From the NCBI RefSeq assembly GCF_037078405.1, contig NZ_JAYMGZ010000004.1:310001-374000 (forward strand): a DNA stretch of 64,000 nt, read 5' to 3'. Position numbers and translations under genes: made by a program. This DNA is from Haloarcula sp. DT43. Lineage in GTDB: Archaea > Halobacteriota > Halobacteria > Halobacteriales > Haloarculaceae. This document shows, in pieces, positions 52,313-61,317 of this stretch; the stretch's first letter is position 1; every line of letters begins with the position of its first letter. Below the pieces are notes generated by a model, which saw nothing but the letters and a program-made list of their open reading frames with translations, made no database searches and was not told the DNA's origin.

Positions 52313-52708
52313 ATGGAGAGCGAACGCAACGTCCTCGGCGGGGAGCTGGCTCCCTGTTCGATGGACCCGGTGACGGGGTTCATGCGCGACGGCTACTGCT
52401 ACCCGCTCCAGCGCGACCCCGGCCGACACGAAATCTGTGCCGTGATGACTGCGGCGTTCCTGGAGTACAGCAAGGCCCAGGGCAACGACCTCGTGACGCC
52501 GCGGCCGGACCTGAACTTCCCGGGCCTCGACCCCGGCGACCACTGGTGTGTCTGTGTCCCGCGCTGGGTAGAGGCCCACGAGGCCGGCAAAGCGCCGCCG
52601 GTGAACCTCGCGGCGACGAGCGAGGACGTGCTCGAAGACGTGCCGCTGGAGACGCTGGAGGAGTACGCCGCCGACACGGAGTCCGATGCCGACAGCCAGC
52701 GCGAGTGA
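52313..52708 (+). CDS. DUF2237 family protein
   Basis: The 131-aa protein matches the bacterial/archaeal DUF2237 family (COG3651) along its core: NVLGGELAPCS, MTGFMRDG-like GFMRDGYC, HEICAVMTAAFLEYS, GLDPGDHWCVCVPRW and an NLAATSE segment. Family proteins are small cytosolic enzymes of unknown reaction. It lies upstream of the Dna2-like gene (69-nt gap) and may share its transcript. Confidence 0.88.
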   Translation: MESERNVLGGELAPCSMDPVTGFMRDGYCYPLQRDPGRHEICAVMTAAFLEYSKAQGNDLVTPRPDLNFPGLDPGDHWCVCVPRWVEAHEAGKAPPVNLAATSEDVLEDVPLETLEEYAADTESDADSQRE

Positions 52709-52777
52709 GCCACGGCGCGAACGACTTTTGAGTGGTCGCCCCGTCGCTTGGGTCGTGCAACAGGGGAGGGCCACTCC

Positions 52778-55495
52778 GTGAGCGTCGACCGCGTCCGGGG
52801 CGTCGTCGTCGAGGTCGAGGAGCCGAAAACGGTGAACACGCAGTACGGCGAGAGCGACCTCTGTGAACTGACGGTTCGGCCGGAGCGCGGGGCCGGCGAG
52901 CCGACGACGGTGACGCTGTGGGGCAAGTGGACTGAGACCGCCGAGGTCATCGAACCGGGCATGGAGGTCACCGTCTACAACCCCGACGAGCGGGAGTACC
53001 GGGGGGAACAGCAGTACTCCGTCGGCGGCGACGCCGCCCTCGTCGTGGAGCCGGACTTCCTCGTCGACGTGACCGACATCCGGTCGTGGGTGCAGTGCCC
53101 CCGGATGTACTACCTCAACAAGCTCGACGGCGCGGACCACGCCTATCCGCTGGTGAAGGGGACCGTCGTCCACGAGGTGTTCGGCGACCTCCTGCGGGGC
53201 CGGGACATGGACGAGGCCATCGCGGAGCAGGTCGAGGCGGCCGGACTGTCCATCGGCCTGCTGGGCCGCGAGGCCGACGAGGTGGCCGGCGACGTACGCG
53301 ACCACGCCGCGGCAATCCAGGGGTGGCTCCAGCAGGGGACGCTAACCGAAACCGACAAGTGGCGCTCAGAGATGACGCTCATCTCCGAGCGGTTCGGCAT
53401 GAAGGGGCGTGCCGACGCCGTCCGCCGGGGGATGCCGGTCGAACTCAAGACGGGCAAGAACACGAAGCGCGAGCCGCGCTTCCAGGACAAGATTCAGGCG
53501 ACGGCCTACGCCCTGATGCTCGGCGAACGAGCGGCCGGGGACGGCGGGAGCGCCGTCGATGCCGCGCCGGACACGGGGACGCTCCTGTACACGAAAAACG
53601 CCGCCGTGGACCGCAACGAAGAGAGCGGCGACCTCTCGCCGGCCAAGGAGTTCTCCATCGGCAGCGGCCTGCTGAACTACGTCGTCCGCGCCCGCAACGA
53701 AATCGCGGCGATGGAGTACGACAGGGACGTGCCGACGGGCTACGAGGCAAACGCCAAGTGCGAGTACTGCTTCGAGCAGGACACCTGCATGGCCGTCTCC
53801 GGCCGCCTCGACCAGGAGTCCAAGGCCGGCCAGGTCGGGCGAGCGGTGCCCGACGAGGAACTGGCGTACTTCGAGCGGTTCTACGAGGCCGTCGAGGCCG
53901 AGCGCCGCGCCGTCCACCGCGAGTACGCGAAGCTCTGGGAACAGACGCCCGAAGAGCGGGCCGACGACGACCGCGCGCTCGTCGGCCTCGAACCGGCCGG
54001 CCGCCGCGAACTCGACGGCGGTCGCTGGGAACTCCGCGCAAAGGCCACGGGGGCCGTCTCGAAGATACGCGAGGGGAACCTCGTGCTCGCAAGCGACGGC
54101 GACCCGGTGACGGGCAACGCCGAACTGGCGCGCGTCGAGCGCCTCGGCGACGAGGTGGTCGTCACCGTCGACGAGCCACTGGAACTGCGACGACTCGACG
54201 TGTACCCCTCCGAGCTGACGACCGACCGGCTCCAGAACGCGCTCCACGACGCCGTGCTCCTCCAGTCGCCCGAGCAGAAGGATGTGCTGTTCGAGCGGCG
54301 CGACCCGGAGTTCGCCGCGGTCGAGGAGACGTTCATCGACAACAACGACGCCCAGAACGAGGCCGTCCAGTTGGCGGTCGGCGCGGAGGACTTCGCGCTC
54401 GTCCACGGCCCGCCGGGGACGGGCAAGACCTACACGCTGGCCCGGATGGTCCGGGCGCTGGTCGAGGGCGACGGGCGGGACTCGGACGGGGAGAGCGGCC
54501 AGCGCGTCCTCCTCTCGGCCTTTACCAACCGCGCCGTCGACAACCTCATCGAGGCGCTCGAAGACCAGGGCTTCACCGACATCGTCCGCGTGGGGACCGA
54601 GAGCGGCGTCCGCGAGGACATGCAGGAGTATCGGCTGGAGACCAGCGGCGACCCCGGTGAGTGCGCCGCTCGACTCCAGACCGCGCAGGTGGTGGCGGCG
54701 ACGACGGCCACCTGCGGCGGGACGACGCTCCAGACCCAGGAGTTCGACGTGGCCGTCGTCGACGAGGCCGGACAGCTCACCGAGCCGGGGACGCTCGCCG
54801 CGACGACGCTGGCCGACCGCTTCGTGCTGGTCGGCGACCACCAGCAACTGCCGCCGGTGGTCCAGTCAGAGGACGAGACGCTGTCGACCTCGCTGTTCGA
54901 GCGGCTCATCGACGCTCATCCCGAGGCCGGCGTCATGCTGGACCGCCAGTACCGCATGGCCCAGCACATCCAGGCCTTTGCCTCCCGCGAGTTCTACGAC
55001 GGGCAGTTGCGGCCCGCGACGGGTGCGGTGGCCGCCCAGCGCATCGACCACCTCGACGGCGTCTCGCTGGACGCGCTGCCGGCACACCTCCGCGACCGCG
55101 TCTCATTCGTCGACCCCGACGGGAGCCAGCGGGGGAACACGAACCCCGCAGAGGCCGACGCGGTCGCCGAGGTGGTGGCGGCCTACCGCGAGGCCGGCGT
55201 GCCCGCCGACGACATCGGCGTCATCGCGCCGTACCGGGCCCAGGTCGCCGAACTCTCCAAGCGCCTGCCCGACGTGACCGTCGACACGGTGGACCGGTTC
55301 CAGGGGTCGAGCGAGGAGGTAATCGTCATCTCCTTCGTCGCCACGGGCGCGCTCGACGGCCCCATCTTCGAGGACTACCGGCGCATCAACGTCGCGCTGA
55401 CGCGGGCGAAGAAGGCGCTCGTCCTCGTCGGCGACGCCGACGCGCTGGCGACCGACGAGGTGTACGGCCGGATGGTCGAGTGGGCGCGCGGGTAG
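52778..55495 (+). CDS. Cas4-like nuclease fused to Dna2/SF1B helicase
   Basis: The 905-aa protein has an OB-like N-terminus and a PD-(D/E)XK nuclease domain (about 95-360) with ELKTGK. An Fe-S cluster is indicated by a first cysteine in VQCPRMYY (C106) and CEYCFEQDTC (about 328-337). The SF1B helicase has Walker A GPPGTGKT (about 544-551), VVDEAGQL, QYRM and a late VALTRAKK motif. This is the Dna2 architecture, used in replication and double-strand-break resection. The GTG at 52778 is chosen because GGAGG lies 8 nt upstream. Confidence 0.9.
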   Translation: MSVDRVRGVVVEVEEPKTVNTQYGESDLCELTVRPERGAGEPTTVTLWGKWTETAEVIEPGMEVTVYNPDEREYRGEQQYSVGGDAALVVEPDFLVDVTDIRSWVQCPRMYYLNKLDGADHAYPLVKGTVVHEVFGDLLRGRDMDEAIAEQVEAAGLSIGLLGREADEVAGDVRDHAAAIQGWLQQGTLTETDKWRSEMTLISERFGMKGRADAVRRGMPVELKTGKNTKREPRFQDKIQATAYALMLGERAAGDGGSAVDAAPDTGTLLYTKNAAVDRNEESGDLSPAKEFSIGSGLLNYVVRARNEIAAMEYDRDVPTGYEANAKCEYCFEQDTCMAVSGRLDQESKAGQVGRAVPDEELAYFERFYEAVEAERRAVHREYAKLWEQTPEERADDDRALVGLEPAGRRELDGGRWELRAKATGAVSKIREGNLVLASDGDPVTGNAELARVERLGDEVVVTVDEPLELRRLDVYPSELTTDRLQNALHDAVLLQSPEQKDVLFERRDPEFAAVEETFIDNNDAQNEAVQLAVGAEDFALVHGPPGTGKTYTLARMVRALVEGDGRDSDGESGQRVLLSAFTNRAVDNLIEALEDQGFTDIVRVGTESGVREDMQEYRLETSGDPGECAARLQTAQVVAATTATCGGTTLQTQEFDVAVVDEAGQLTEPGTLAATTLADRFVLVGDHQQLPPVVQSEDETLSTSLFERLIDAHPEAGVMLDRQYRMAQHIQAFASREFYDGQLRPATGAVAAQRIDHLDGVSLDALPAHLRDRVSFVDPDGSQRGNTNPAEADAVAEVVAAYREAGVPADDIGVIAPYRAQVAELSKRLPDVTVDTVDRFQGSSEEVIVISFVATGALDGPIFEDYRRINVALTRAKKALVLVGDADALATDEVYGRMVEWARG

Positions 55496-57205
55496 TCAGG
55501 CCTCGCTGGACTGCTCGGCGGCGTCGCCGCCCCGCTCGCTCCGTCTGGCGTGTTCTCTCCCGGCGCGACGGGCGGCGATATCCGCCCGGAGCCGTTCCCG
55601 CAGCGTGTCCCTGAGCTGTCCCGCGGTGCCCTCGTCGACGTCGTACACCCGGGCGACGCCACCCAGTAGGCTCGACGAACTCGCCGTGTCGGCCCCGACC
55701 GTCGCCAGGTCGCGGCGGCGCTGGAACGGCGACCGCGTGACGAACACCGTCTGGAGCCGGTAGTACGGGACGACGCGGGTCGTCCGCCGCCAGAACCCGC
55801 TCCGGGTCGCAAGCACCGAGTCGTCCAGGTCGAACCCGCGGTGTCGCCAGCGAAGGTGTGCCGCCGGTGCGACCGGGAGAAAGAGGAGAGCGGCGAGCCA
55901 CCAGTAGCCCGTTCCCAGCACCAGCGAATCGACGGCGTAGGCGACCGCGGTGAGGCCGGCCGCAGCCAGCGAGAAGCGCGCGAGGTAGCGCCGTCGGGCG
56001 CGTTTCGGCGGCCGGTCGAAGTCTAGGTCGGCGAACGGTTCGATGTCGCGGGCCAGTTCGTACACCTCCTCGCGGGGGGCGAGGGGGACGGCGACGCCCT
56101 GCGTCGACTGCTGATTGCCGCCGCTGTACCCGGCCGTCTCGACGGCCAGCGTCGCGTAGCCGAACCGCCGCATCAGGACGTTCTCGCGGATGGTGACCGT
56201 CTGGACCTTCTCCAGCGGGATGTTGCCGCTGTACCGGCGCAGGAGGCCGCGCTCGTACCGGAGGTCGCCGTCGGCCCGCGTGAGCCGGAAGCCGTGGTAC
56301 TCGACGACGGTCAGCGCCACGCTGACGACCAGCGCGAGCAGGAGGAACTGGACGACAGAGAGCGCGGCGAAGACGACCAGCCGCGGGGTCGGGGGCGTCC
56401 CGACCAGCCAGCGGACCACCGGCCCGCCGAGCGACGCCCCGACCAGCGTCGCGTTGAGCCGCAACACGGCGCGGACGACATCCATCCCCAGCGGCAGCGA
56501 CGCCAGCGTCAGGATCGGCGCAGCGGGGCGCACGGAGACGAGCGCGTAAGTCAGGAGCTCCCGCCGGTCGAACGCGAACAGGAGCGACCCGTCCGGCCGG
56601 CCGTCGCTGTCCGCGTCCGGTGCTGGCGAACTCCGGTCGGCAGCCGTCCGTGAATCGCCAGTCTCCGCCGGCGAGGGACCGGTCGCCCCCGGGAGGTCGG
56701 CGTGGGCGGACCGGCCGCTCGTCACGCTCTCGGACGGCGAAGCGCCGGCCCCCTCCTCCGCGGTTGCGTCGCGGTCGTGGGTCCGCACGTAGTTTCGCAG
56801 CCGTTCGACCTCGCGCTCGTCGACCGCGTCCAGCGTCGCCTCCGTCGCGCTGCCGCCGGCCGTCTCGAAGCGGACGACCGCGAGCCCGAGCAGGCGGTTG
56901 AGGACGTTCTGCTCGACGTCCAGGTTCTGGACCCGGCCCAGCGGAATCTGGCGCGACTGTCTGGCGAAGACGCCCGACTCGACGGTCAGCGTGTCGCCGT
57001 CGAGTTCGTACCGAAAGCGGAGGTACCGCGCCAGCGCGTAGCCGCCGAACGCGACCGCGCCGAGGACCGCCAGGACCGGCACCCCGAACCACGGGAGGTC
57101 GAGCATCCCGGTCCCGAGCGACCCGCCGAAGAAGCCGAAGAAGCCGCCCTGCAGGACGGCCCGGCCGATTCGGACGACGGCGCTCCGCGGGTGGAGCCGG
57201 TTCAT
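55496..57205 (-). CDS. Large PH-domain (bPH2/YdbT-like) membrane protein
   Basis: The 569-aa protein has several membrane helices in pairs and three soluble bacterial PH (bPH2) segments, each with repeating QIPLGRVQNLDVEQN-type strands: about 70-130, 310-375 and 450-520. A linker from about 150 to 200 is rich in Ser/Pro/Asp. YdbT-type proteins are found in Bacillus and many archaea next to a smaller YdbS partner. Function is unknown, but resistance to antimicrobial peptides is reported for Bacillus relatives. It overlaps the smaller gene by 4 nt. Confidence 0.87.
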   Translation of the reverse strand: MNRLHPRSAVVRIGRAVLQGGFFGFFGGSLGTGMLDLPWFGVPVLAVLGAVAFGGYALARYLRFRYELDGDTLTVESGVFARQSRQIPLGRVQNLDVEQNVLNRLLGLAVVRFETAGGSATEATLDAVDEREVERLRNYVRTHDRDATAEEGAGASPSESVTSGRSAHADLPGATGPSPAETGDSRTAADRSSPAPDADSDGRPDGSLLFAFDRRELLTYALVSVRPAAPILTLASLPLGMDVVRAVLRLNATLVGASLGGPVVRWLVGTPPTPRLVVFAALSVVQFLLLALVVSVALTVVEYHGFRLTRADGDLRYERGLLRRYSGNIPLEKVQTVTIRENVLMRRFGYATLAVETAGYSGGNQQSTQGVAVPLAPREEVYELARDIEPFADLDFDRPPKRARRRYLARFSLAAAGLTAVAYAVDSLVLGTGYWWLAALLFLPVAPAAHLRWRHRGFDLDDSVLATRSGFWRRTTRVVPYYRLQTVFVTRSPFQRRRDLATVGADTASSSSLLGGVARVYDVDEGTAGQLRDTLRERLRADIAARRAGREHARRSERGGDAAEQSSEA

Positions 57206-57663
57206 ACCGCGTCCGTGGCCTCGCTCTCGTTTGCGAGGTCACGTAGCTGCTCGCGCAGTTCGGTGGCCCGTTCGGGCCGCAGGCCGGGAATCGTGATGTC
57301 CGCGCCGCGGGTCCCGGCGGTGTAGACGACGACGCTGGCCAGCCCGACGGCCCGCTCTATCGGGCCGCGGGTGGTGTCGACGTGCTGGACGCGGACGTAC
57401 GGGACCGACGTGTCGGTCCGGGTCACGACGCCGCGGAGGAGAAAGAGCGCGTCGTCCTGCAGGTCGAAGCGCCAGATGCGGTGGGCGGCGACGGCGTGGG
57501 CGACGCCCAGTACCACGAGCACGACCCAGCCGCCGACGACCACCATCGCCGGTAGCGAGACCGCGAACCGGTCGACCAGGTAGGCGACGACGCCGAGCAC
57601 CGACGCTTGGATGACTGTCGACAGAACCCACAGCAGTCTCACCCGCGGGTGGAGCGACTCCAT
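57202..57663 (-). CDS. Small PH-domain (YdbS-like) membrane protein
   Basis: The 153-aa protein has two membrane helices (about 10-27 and 35-56) and one bPH2 domain with SVPYVRVQHVDTTRGPIERA. It is the usual partner of the large YdbT-like protein. The two genes form an operon with an ATGA overlap. Confidence 0.88.
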   Translation of the reverse strand: MESLHPRVRLLWVLSTVIQASVLGVVAYLVDRFAVSLPAMVVVGGWVVLVVLGVAHAVAAHRIWRFDLQDDALFLLRGVVTRTDTSVPYVRVQHVDTTRGPIERAVGLASVVVYTAGTRGADITIPGLRPERATELREQLRDLANESEATDAV

Positions 57664-57748
57664 GCCTCATCCGAGGGACCGGCCGCGGATTAACGGTTTG
57701 GCTCCGGGCCGGAGTCGGCGGTCGTCGCCCGGCGACGACGTCGGCCGG

Positions 57749-58381
57749 CTACACGCGCTCGTTGACCTGTTCGGCGACGCGTTCGCCGGGCCGCCGGAGG
57801 TGCCCGCTCTCGACCTCGTAGACGTACCCGGTCACGGTCACGTCGTCGGGAATCAGCTCGTGGTTTTCGAGGTACTCGACCTGTGCGGCACAGGCCGCGT
57901 CGATGTCGTCTGTCATCCGGACCCACTCTGCGATTGACGCGTCGCCGATGGACAGCTCCGGCAGCGCCGGGTCGAGGTCGACGTCGTCGAGGTCGCCGTC
58001 GACCGCGGCCTCGAACCCCGCGACCACGTCCTCGTCGGACGCGCTCATCATCCCGCAGTCGGTGTGGTTGACGACGATGATTTCCGTCGTGTCGAAGTAC
58101 TGTGTCGTCAGCGCGGCCGAGCGAATCACGTCGTCCGTGACCTTGCCGCCGGCGTTGCGGTATATCTGCGCGTCGCCCAGCGAGAGGCCGAGCGCCTCCT
58201 CGACGGGGATGCGCTCGTCCATGCAGGCGACGACGAGCAACTGCTTGTCGGTCGGAATCCCCTTCCGACGCCGGCGCGCCCAGTCGTCGCGCGCGTCGAC
58301 GTCCGCGTCGACCGATTCGTGGACGTGACCGGCTTCCGGTTCCTCGCCGCTGTCGTCACTCCCGTGCGTGTGATGTGGCAT
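57749..58381 (-). CDS. Beta-class carbonic anhydrase-like protein
   Basis: The 210-aa protein carries the zinc ligands C53-x-D55-x-R57 (VVACMDERIP) and H106-x-x-C109 (VVNHTDCGM), with the usual D-R dyad. A His/Glu/Asp-rich N-terminal tail (HHTHGSDD..., first 30 residues) is additional to the core. The reaction is CO2 hydration, which supplies bicarbonate to carboxylases, e.g. the PCC system. It stands alone. Confidence 0.9.
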   Translation of the reverse strand: MPHHTHGSDDSGEEPEAGHVHESVDADVDARDDWARRRRKGIPTDKQLLVVACMDERIPVEEALGLSLGDAQIYRNAGGKVTDDVIRSAALTTQYFDTTEIIVVNHTDCGMMSASDEDVVAGFEAAVDGDLDDVDLDPALPELSIGDASIAEWVRMTDDIDAACAAQVEYLENHELIPDDVTVTGYVYEVESGHLRRPGERVAEQVNERV

Positions 58382-58470
58382 TGCAGAACACGATTTTGCG
58401 CCGCGCAGCCTTTACTGTTCGCTCGGAGGCAGTGTAGACAGGGCGCGGGCAGGTCGGACGGGGGCTCGCT

Positions 58471-61221
58471 TCAATCGTCAGTGGCGACGGCGCTGTCCTC
58501 GGCGTCTCCGCCCTCGATTTCGTCCAGCACCCGCTGGTGGAACTCCTGCAGGACGGCCGACTCGTCCTCGGCGAGGACCACGTCGCTGGCCATCAGCGTC
58601 GCCAGGCCGAAGGCGCGTGGCGACGGCGAGTCGACGCGGGTCCGGACCACGTCCACGTCGCCGTCCCGTATCGCCCGCAGGACGGACTCGATGCCGTCGA
58701 CGTTCAGTTTGTCCTCCAGAATCTCGCGGTAGGTCTCCTCGACGACGGCGAACTCGCCCAGGTCCTCGGCGAACCCGAGCAGCATCTCCGAGGAGACCTG
58801 CTGTTCGCTGGCCGACTTCTCGTAGCCCTTGTAGCGTTTGAGTATCATCAGCGACCGCGTGGCGTTGATGCGGAAGTACCGCTGGAGAAGGTCGGTCCCG
58901 TCGAGGCTGGCCCGCAGGTCTTCGCGTGCCGTCTCCGGGTCCAGGTCGCAGACGATACGCGAGATGTCGACCTTGCGGTTCAGCGGCATCGAGAGGGTGA
59001 AGCCGTTGTCGGCGACGGCGACCTGCACGTTCGCGCTGGCCGCCTGCGCGATGTGGTACGCCAGGAGCCGCGAGAAGCCGTCGTTGAACCGCCGGCCGTA
59101 GTTCGAATGGACGTGGTAGTGTCGCTCGTACTCGTCGTGGTCCAGCGTCTCTTCGACGACCAGCCGGTCGGACGTGGCGACGCTGTCGGCCCCGGCGTAG
59201 GCCACCTGTTCGCGGAACATCCGCGCGATGGCCCGCACGCTGTTCTCGTCGACGGGGAAGGTCCGGAGCCAGTTCCGGACCTCGGACATCCCGCCGTCCT
59301 CCAGCCGGTCGAGCAGTTGCCCCTGGAAGTCCAGTATCTCGCGGCCGAGGTCGTAGGAGAGCGGGAGCCGCTCGGAGAACCACGACGGGACCGTCGGCCG
59401 CGCGGCGGTCCGGTCGACGTACACCTTCGACCCGCGGCGGTAGCGGTACTCGAAGTTGTCCCCGCCCAGCACGAACACGTCGCCTTTCTCCAGCGTGTCG
59501 AGGTACGACTCGTCGAGTTGGCCGACCCAGCTGTCGTCGCTCCGGGTGACCACGTCGCAGGTAAAGGAGTCCGGAATCGTCCCGATGTTGGTCATGTAGA
59601 TGACCCGCGCGAGCCGGCCGCGCTTGCCGATGAGGTGCTCGCCGACCGCGTAGTCCTCGTAGTGGTGCTCCCCGTCGGGCGGGTCGTTCGTGTCACGCCA
59701 GATTTTGGCGTAGACGTTCTTGTCCTCCATCCCCGGGTAGTCGGCGGTCATGTACCGCATCAGCTGTTCCCAGTCCTCGTCGCCGTAGTCTCGGTAGGGG
59801 TAGGCCCGCCGGAGGACGCTCTTGAACGTCTCCTCGGGGCGAACGTCGTTGATAGCCATGCCGTAGACGTGCTGTGTCGCCACGTCCTGTGCGTTCTCGG
59901 GGATGAACACCCGGTCGACGAACCCCCGCTCGGCCTTTTCGAGCATCACCGCACACTCGACGAGTTCGTCGCGGTCCAGCGCGATGACACGGCCCGCGAC
60001 GGTCTCGCCGAGCTGGTGGCCCGCGCGGCCGATGCGCTGGAGGAGCGCGGCGACGGATTTCGGCGAGCCCACCTGCACGACGAGGTCGATGTGGGGCATG
60101 TCGATGCCCAGTTCCAGGCTCGTCGAGGTCGTCACCACGTCCAGCGACCCGGCCTTCAGCGACTCCTCGACCTCGCGGCGCTTCTCCTTCGAGAGCGACC
60201 CGTGGTGACAGCCCGAGTTCGACACGTCGTAGGCATCGAACGTTTCCCGGAGGTTGTGCAGGACGCGCTCGGCCCCCGACCGGGTGTTCGTGAACACGAG
60301 CGTGTTGGTGTGGGACTGGATGTGGTCGTGGAGCTGTCTGTAGAACCGCTCGGTGACGATGTCCCGCGGCGTGTTGATGAGGTCGTCGGCCGGACAGGAC
60401 AGCTCCATGTCGAAGTCCCGGGCGAACCGCGTGTCGACGATTTCGTAGTCCCGGGGGTCGCCGCCGGGTTCCTCACGGCCGACCAGGAACTCCGCGACGG
60501 TGTCCAGCGGCTCGACGGTGGCCGAGCAGCCGATTCGCGTGGGCGAGCCCTCGACCAGTTCCTCTAACCGCTCCAGGGACACCGAGAGGTGGGTCCCGCG
60601 CTTGTTCTCCGCGAGGCTGTGAATCTCGTCGACGATGACGTACTCGATGGTCTCAAGTTTCTGCTTGAACTTCGGGGAGTTCAGCAGGATGGCCAGCGTC
60701 TCCGGCGTCGTGTTGAGGATGTGGGGCGTCGTCTCCAGCATCGCCTGGCGCTCGCTGTCGCTGGTGTCGCCGTGGCGGATGGCGTGGCGTATCTCCACGT
60801 CCTCGCCGCGCTGGTCGAGTTTGGCCGTGATGCCGTCGAGCGGCTGTTCGAGGTTCCGGTGGATGTCGTTGGCCAGCGACTTCAGCGGCGAGACGTACAG
60901 GCAGTAGACGGAGTTTTCCAGGTCGTCGTCGCGGGCCTTCCCGAACAGTTCGTTGATGATGCCGGTGAAGGAGGCCAGCGTCTTGCCGCTGCCCGTCGGC
61001 GCGCAGATGAGGGCGTTCTCGCCGCCGTGAATCAGCGGGATGGCCTCCTTCTGGGGCGGCGTGAAGAAGCCGCCGTTGCCGGGGACGAACTCGCCGAACT
61101 GCTCGACCCACCACTCCTGGACGACGGGTGCGAGGCGCTCCAGCACCTCCGTGTCGTCGATGTCGACCGCCGCCGGGTCGAAACTCGGGTCCGTCGCTGC
61201 GAGACGCTCGCGTCCTCCCAT
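58471..61221 (-). CDS. Lhr-like ATP-dependent DNA helicase
   Basis: The 916-aa SF2 helicase has Walker A APTGSGKT (74-81), DEIH (about residue 195), a second RecA domain with VLVFTNTRSGAE-type and QRIGRAGHQLG motifs, and a winged-helix plus C-terminal Lhr extension (GDVFVLGGDNFEYRYR). The length is as expected for archaeal Lhr-core/Lhr2 proteins, which remodel or unwind DNA and DNA-RNA hybrids in repair. It is divergent from the aldolase gene with a 96-nt promoter region. Confidence 0.92.
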   Translation of the reverse strand: MGGRERLAATDPSFDPAAVDIDDTEVLERLAPVVQEWWVEQFGEFVPGNGGFFTPPQKEAIPLIHGGENALICAPTGSGKTLASFTGIINELFGKARDDDLENSVYCLYVSPLKSLANDIHRNLEQPLDGITAKLDQRGEDVEIRHAIRHGDTSDSERQAMLETTPHILNTTPETLAILLNSPKFKQKLETIEYVIVDEIHSLAENKRGTHLSVSLERLEELVEGSPTRIGCSATVEPLDTVAEFLVGREEPGGDPRDYEIVDTRFARDFDMELSCPADDLINTPRDIVTERFYRQLHDHIQSHTNTLVFTNTRSGAERVLHNLRETFDAYDVSNSGCHHGSLSKEKRREVEESLKAGSLDVVTTSTSLELGIDMPHIDLVVQVGSPKSVAALLQRIGRAGHQLGETVAGRVIALDRDELVECAVMLEKAERGFVDRVFIPENAQDVATQHVYGMAINDVRPEETFKSVLRRAYPYRDYGDEDWEQLMRYMTADYPGMEDKNVYAKIWRDTNDPPDGEHHYEDYAVGEHLIGKRGRLARVIYMTNIGTIPDSFTCDVVTRSDDSWVGQLDESYLDTLEKGDVFVLGGDNFEYRYRRGSKVYVDRTAARPTVPSWFSERLPLSYDLGREILDFQGQLLDRLEDGGMSEVRNWLRTFPVDENSVRAIARMFREQVAYAGADSVATSDRLVVEETLDHDEYERHYHVHSNYGRRFNDGFSRLLAYHIAQAASANVQVAVADNGFTLSMPLNRKVDISRIVCDLDPETAREDLRASLDGTDLLQRYFRINATRSLMILKRYKGYEKSASEQQVSSEMLLGFAEDLGEFAVVEETYREILEDKLNVDGIESVLRAIRDGDVDVVRTRVDSPSPRAFGLATLMASDVVLAEDESAVLQEFHQRVLDEIEGGDAEDSAVATDD

Positions 61222-61317
61222 TGTCGGCTCTTACCGGGTAGTAGGACCGGCGCGGCAAGTGGGTTCCGCCCGCCCGTTTGGGGAACGCCTAAGCGACCGC
61301 CGCGTCTGGCCTCTGGC

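Noticed and set aside
58537-60567. A 676-codon open frame antisense to the Lhr-like helicase.
   Set aside because: High-GC codon bias of the real gene keeps the reverse frame open; composition (Val/Arg/Asp/His rich) is that of a shadow and no family motif is present.
61281-61292. A GCCTAAG half-site in the Lhr/aldolase promoter region.
   Set aside because: Only a half-site, with no TTAGG arm at the right spacing.
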